A DNA stretch of 7,821 nt from Clostridia bacterium (GTDB taxonomy: Bacteria > Bacillota > Clostridia > Oscillospirales > Acutalibacteraceae). Positions 5,684 to 7,821 of the stretch are shown here, piece after piece. The stretch is taken from assembly GCA_017631745.1 (NCBI GenBank), contig JAGBSR010000161.1:1-7821 (forward strand), read 5' to 3'. Position numbers and translations under genes: made by a program. The notes beneath the pieces were generated by a model. The model was not told the DNA's origin, searched no databases, and saw only the letters and a program-made list of their open reading frames with translations. The first letter of the stretch is position 1. Every line of letters begins with the position of its first letter.

Positions 5684-6097
5684 TTACGCTTTTGCCTCAC
5701 AGTACATACATCTGTAAACTCTGTTTTCCTTGTCTGTAAGAGTGAAAATCTGCTCGAGCTCCTGCTCGCAGGATGTGATGCATCTGGGGTTTTTGCAAGT
5801 AAGTACACCGTGAAGTGTCTCGGGAAGATCAACATTTCTCTTTTCTACGAGCTTGCCCTCGCGGATAACATCAATAGTTACACCGGGATCAATGTATCCG
5901 AGTGCTTCAAGATTGAGAGGAATGTCGCTGTCAATCTTGATGATGTCTTTTTTGCCCATCTTTTTGCTGCTTACATTCTTGATGATTGCAACACTGCATT
6001 CAAGCTTGTCAAAGCCTAAAAGCTTGTAAATTCTCATAGCATTGCCCGCTGTGATGTGGTCGATAACAACGCCGTCTTTAATAGAATCAATATTCAT
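5684..6097 (-). CDS. pyrI: aspartate carbamoyltransferase regulatory subunit
   Basis: This 137-residue protein is the regulatory chain of ATCase, binding nucleotide effectors in its N-terminal allosteric domain (about 1-90) and docking onto PyrB through its C-terminal zinc domain. The zinc ligands are C101-x4-C106 and C130-x2-C133, matching the C-x4-C ... C-x2-C pattern of E. coli PyrI. An additional C110 lies between them. The N-terminal motif VIDHITAGNAMRIYKLLG is the typical nucleotide-site segment. Length is slightly below the 153 residues of E. coli. A GGGAGG RBS lies 7-8 bases before the ATG, and the gene starts 15 bases after the pyrB stop, as the last gene of the operon. Its presence predicts a class B (c6r6) holoenzyme subject to nucleotide feedback. 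Confidence 0.95.
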   Translation of the reverse strand: MNIDSIKDGVVIDHITAGNAMRIYKLLGFDKLECSVAIIKNVSSKKMGKKDIIKIDSDIPLNLEALGYIDPGVTIDVIREGKLVEKRNVDLPETLHGVLTCKNPRCITSCEQELEQIFTLTDKENRVYRCMYCEAKA

Positions 6098-6112
6098 TTC
6101 TCTGCCTCCCTC

Positions 6113-7033
6113 TTATTCAGCCTTTAAGCCGAGAAGCTCCATAATAAGAGCCATTCTGATAAATTTACCGTTGAGTGCCTGCTCAAAATAGCAAGCTCTG
6201 GGGTCATCGTCAACATCAACGGAGATTTCGTTTACTCTTGGCAGGGGGTGAAGAATGATAAGGTCTTCTTTTGCAATCTTGAGCTTTTCAGCTGTAAGAA
6301 TATAGCTGTCACGAAGTCTGATGTACTCTTCTTCGCTGAGGAAACGCTCCTTCTGTACTCGTGTCATATAGAGCACGTCAAGCTCGGGAAGCACCTCTTC
6401 AAGGTTATCTGTCTGCACATATTCGATACCCTGCTTTACAAGCACATCCTTTTTGATATATGAGGGAAGCTTGAGTTCATCCGGTGAGATAAGCACAATT
6501 TTGATGCCTGTGTAGCGAGCAAGAGCAGTGATAAGTGAGTGCACTGTTCTGCCGAACTTAAGGTCGCCGCAGAAGCCGATTGTGAAATCGCTGAGCTTAC
6601 CCTTTTTACGGCTGATTGTAAGAAGGTCGGTAAGAGTCTGTGTGGGGTGGTTGTGACCGCCGTCACCTGCATTGATAACGGGAATCTTTGAGTTCATTGA
6701 TGCAACAAGGGGTGCACCCTCTTTGGGGTGGCGCATTGCGATAATGTCTGCATAGCAGTTGACCATTTTTGTGGTATCGGCTACGCTTTCGCCCTTGGTT
6801 GCTGATGATGAGCCTGCATCTGAGAAGCCTAAAACGTGACCGCCGAGCTCATACATAGCAGCTTCAAAGCTGAGTCTTGTTCTTGTTGAGGGCTCGAAGA
6901 AAAGTGTTGCAAGCTTTTTGCCGTGGCAAACCTCGCTGTATTTCTTAGGGTTCGCAATGATATCGTTAGCTGTAGCGATAAGAGCATCGATTTCTTCTAC
7001 TGATAAATCAAGAATATTAATTACACTTCTCAT
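6113..7033 (-). CDS. pyrB: aspartate carbamoyltransferase catalytic subunit
   Basis: This 306-residue enzyme joins carbamoyl phosphate and L-aspartate to N-carbamoyl-L-aspartate, the committed step of de novo pyrimidine synthesis. The carbamoyl-phosphate site F-E-P-S49-T-R-T-R53 is intact, as are K80 of the 80s loop (SSATKGES), R101, H129-P-T-Q132, R162, R225 and the 240s-type H262-P-L-P-R266. Length is close to E. coli PyrB (about 310). The ATG overlaps the pyrE stop by one base (TAATG), with a GGTGG RBS inside the end of pyrE, so the two are translationally coupled. PyrI follows directly. Ornithine carbamoyltransferase is excluded by the HPTQTLTDLL/HPLPRVNEI motifs and by the pyrI partner. 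Confidence 0.97.
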   Translation of the reverse strand: MRSVINILDLSVEEIDALIATANDIIANPKKYSEVCHGKKLATLFFEPSTRTRLSFEAAMYELGGHVLGFSDAGSSSATKGESVADTTKMVNCYADIIAMRHPKEGAPLVASMNSKIPVINAGDGGHNHPTQTLTDLLTISRKKGKLSDFTIGFCGDLKFGRTVHSLITALARYTGIKIVLISPDELKLPSYIKKDVLVKQGIEYVQTDNLEEVLPELDVLYMTRVQKERFLSEEEYIRLRDSYILTAEKLKIAKEDLIILHPLPRVNEISVDVDDDPRACYFEQALNGKFIRMALIMELLGLKAE

Positions 7034-7671
7034 TAGTTGTTACCACCTATCCAGCTTTCGTCTGAGGGATTGTCTCTGAACTTAAGAAGACGAGCAATGT
7101 CTTCCTTTTCAATATAGCCTTCTTCAGCTGCAACCTCAGCAACTGCATCAAGGTTTGAAAGTGAGTAGTTGATTACATCAGCTGCTGCCATTCTGTCGAT
7201 GCCCTTCTTCATACCGTATGTGAAGATGGAAGCAACACCGAGAACCTCTGCACCTGCTTCACGCAGTACCTCAACAACCTCAAGAACGCTGCCGCCTGTT
7301 GAAATAAGATCTTCAACAACTACAACCTTCTGACCCTTTTCGAGCTTGCCCTCGATCTGGTTACCTCTGCCGTGGTCCTTGTGACCGCTTCTTACATAGC
7401 CCATGGGGAGACCGAGAATGTGGCCTACGATAGCTGCGTGAGCGATACCTGCAGTTGATGTGCCCATAATAACTTCGCAGTCGGGATAGTACTTGAGGAT
7501 AGTCTTTGCAAGACCTGTTTCTACGTCAGTACGAACTGCGGGTGATGTGAGTGTGAGTCTGTTGTCACAGTAGATGGGGCTCTTGATTCCGCTTGCCCAG
7601 GTAAAAGGCTGCTGGGGACGAAGGAATACAGCTCCGATTGAAAGTAAATCTTTTGCGATGAGTTTTTCCAT
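7033..7671 (-). CDS. pyrE: orotate phosphoribosyltransferase
   Basis: This 212-residue enzyme makes orotidine 5'-phosphate from orotate and PRPP. The PRPP-binding signature VVVVEDLISTGGS (116-128) is intact, with the acidic pair E120-D121. The orotate-side segment FTWASGIKSPIYCDNR (23-38) and the flexible-loop region VRSGHKDHGRG (93-103) are also present. It is a type I phosphoribosyltransferase of usual bacterial length, cytoplasmic and dimeric by family. The ATG at 7671 is preceded by GAAAGGAT about 11 bases upstream. It is the first pyr gene of the visible operon and overlaps pyrB by one base. Further pyr genes may lie upstream outside the window, but the 150-base gap with a structured repeat suggests that pyrE may be the first gene. 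No PyrR-type leader motif is seen on the coding strand. Confidence 0.96.
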   Translation of the reverse strand: MEKLIAKDLLSIGAVFLRPQQPFTWASGIKSPIYCDNRLTLTSPAVRTDVETGLAKTILKYYPDCEVIMGTSTAGIAHAAIVGHILGLPMGYVRSGHKDHGRGNQIEGKLEKGQKVVVVEDLISTGGSVLEVVEVLREAGAEVLGVASIFTYGMKKGIDRMAAADVINYSLSNLDAVAEVAAEEGYIEKEDIARLLKFRDNPSDESWIGGNN

Positions 7672-7724
7672 TTTTATATCAATCCTTTCGGTTTTAGTTA
7701 CATATTAAATTATTTTAAGTTTCT

Positions 7725-7741
7725 GCCTGAGGTTAGCAGGC
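7725..7741. repeat. small hairpin adjoining the cloverleaf element
   Basis: GCCTG (7725-7729) pairs with CAGGC (7737-7741) around the loop AGGTTAG. It directly abuts the cloverleaf and may be one arm of a longer inverted repeat whose other half lies beyond the window end. Confidence 0.45.
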
Positions 7742-7821
7742 GGCTCCACAGCCGAATGAAATTCGGCTCGAGGACGCCCTGCATGGCGTCCTCAGAAATC
7801 GCTTTGCGATTTCGTGGAGCC
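7742..7821. repeat. cloverleaf-forming palindromic element upstream of pyrE
   Basis: The outer arms 7742-7749 (GGCTCCAC) and 7814-7821 (GTGGAGCC) pair perfectly over 8 bp. They enclose three perfect hairpins: 7751-7757/7761-7767 (7 bp, loop GAA), 7771-7778/7785-7792 (8 bp, loop CTGCAT) and 7795-7802/7806-7813 (8 bp, loop TTT). Almost every base is paired, giving a four-way junction in RNA or extruded DNA. No U-tract follows on either strand within the window, so it is not a simple terminator. It may be a MITE-like repeat or a structured 5' leader of the pyr operon. The last window base completes the outer stem, so longer arms cannot be excluded. Confidence 0.7.

Noticed and set aside
5600..6019. 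139-codon open frame on the + strand opposite pyrI
   Set aside because: It is antisense to a well-supported pyrI gene, begins in a palindromic repeat and has no RBS or family resemblance.
7723..7745. A PyrR-box-like string (CCTGAGGTTAGCAGG) in the pyr upstream region
   Set aside because: It is on the + strand, antisense to the pyr operon, and only partly matches the PyrR consensus.

Overview
The window looks like chromosomal DNA of an anaerobic member of the Clostridia, probably a gut Oscillospiraceae/Ruminococcaceae-type bacterium. The reasons are a SCIFF ranthipeptide locus (a near-signature of Clostridia), moderate-to-low GC, strong AGGAGG-type ribosome binding sites, TTGACA/TATAAT promoters, U-tract terminators and palindromic intergenic repeats. 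The species cannot be named from the sequence. No phage, plasmid, IS transposase, CRISPR array or defence gene is visible.

Layout. Positions 1-310 hold a gene-free, hairpin-rich, MITE-like element whose ends are inverted arrays of a TGCATT-type heptad. It is followed on the + strand by a PHP-family histidinol-phosphatase (351-1133, terminator 1137-1168) and a cytoplasmic glycerophosphodiester phosphodiesterase (1291-2052) with its own consensus promoter and terminator. A tRNA-Val(GAC) gene (2189-2265) has its own promoter and terminator. After about 220 nt of AT-rich spacer comes the SCIFF cluster: a strong promoter (2488-2516), the 48-residue precursor scfA (2548-2694), a hairpin-plus-U-tract in the intercistronic gap (2713-2742), the radical SAM/SPASM maturase scfB (2786-4165), and a PLP-dependent Orn/Lys/Arg decarboxylase-family gene (4167-5510) that starts one base after the scfB stop.

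Positions 5511-5683 separate two convergent transcription units and contain two terminator hairpins and a palindromic repeat. The - strand then carries a compact pyrimidine operon, transcribed right to left: pyrE (7671-7033), pyrB (7033-6113) and pyrI (6097-5684). pyrE and pyrB overlap by one base (TAATG). The pyrBI pair implies a regulated, zinc-containing aspartate carbamoyltransferase. Upstream of pyrE (7723-7821) is a predicted cloverleaf: an 8-bp outer stem enclosing three perfect hairpins, complete at the last base of the window.

How it works together. hisJ, the pyr genes, the GDPD and tRNA-Val are housekeeping. The interesting system is scfA-scfB. The peptide should be made in excess over its maturase because of the intercistronic terminator, and the maturase should install Cys-derived thioether cross-links. 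This SCIFF peptide has a seventh cysteine in its leader part and, as far as I can recall the family, Gly where a Thr acceptor is usually found. The tightly coupled PLP enzyme downstream may be a partner or merely a passenger.
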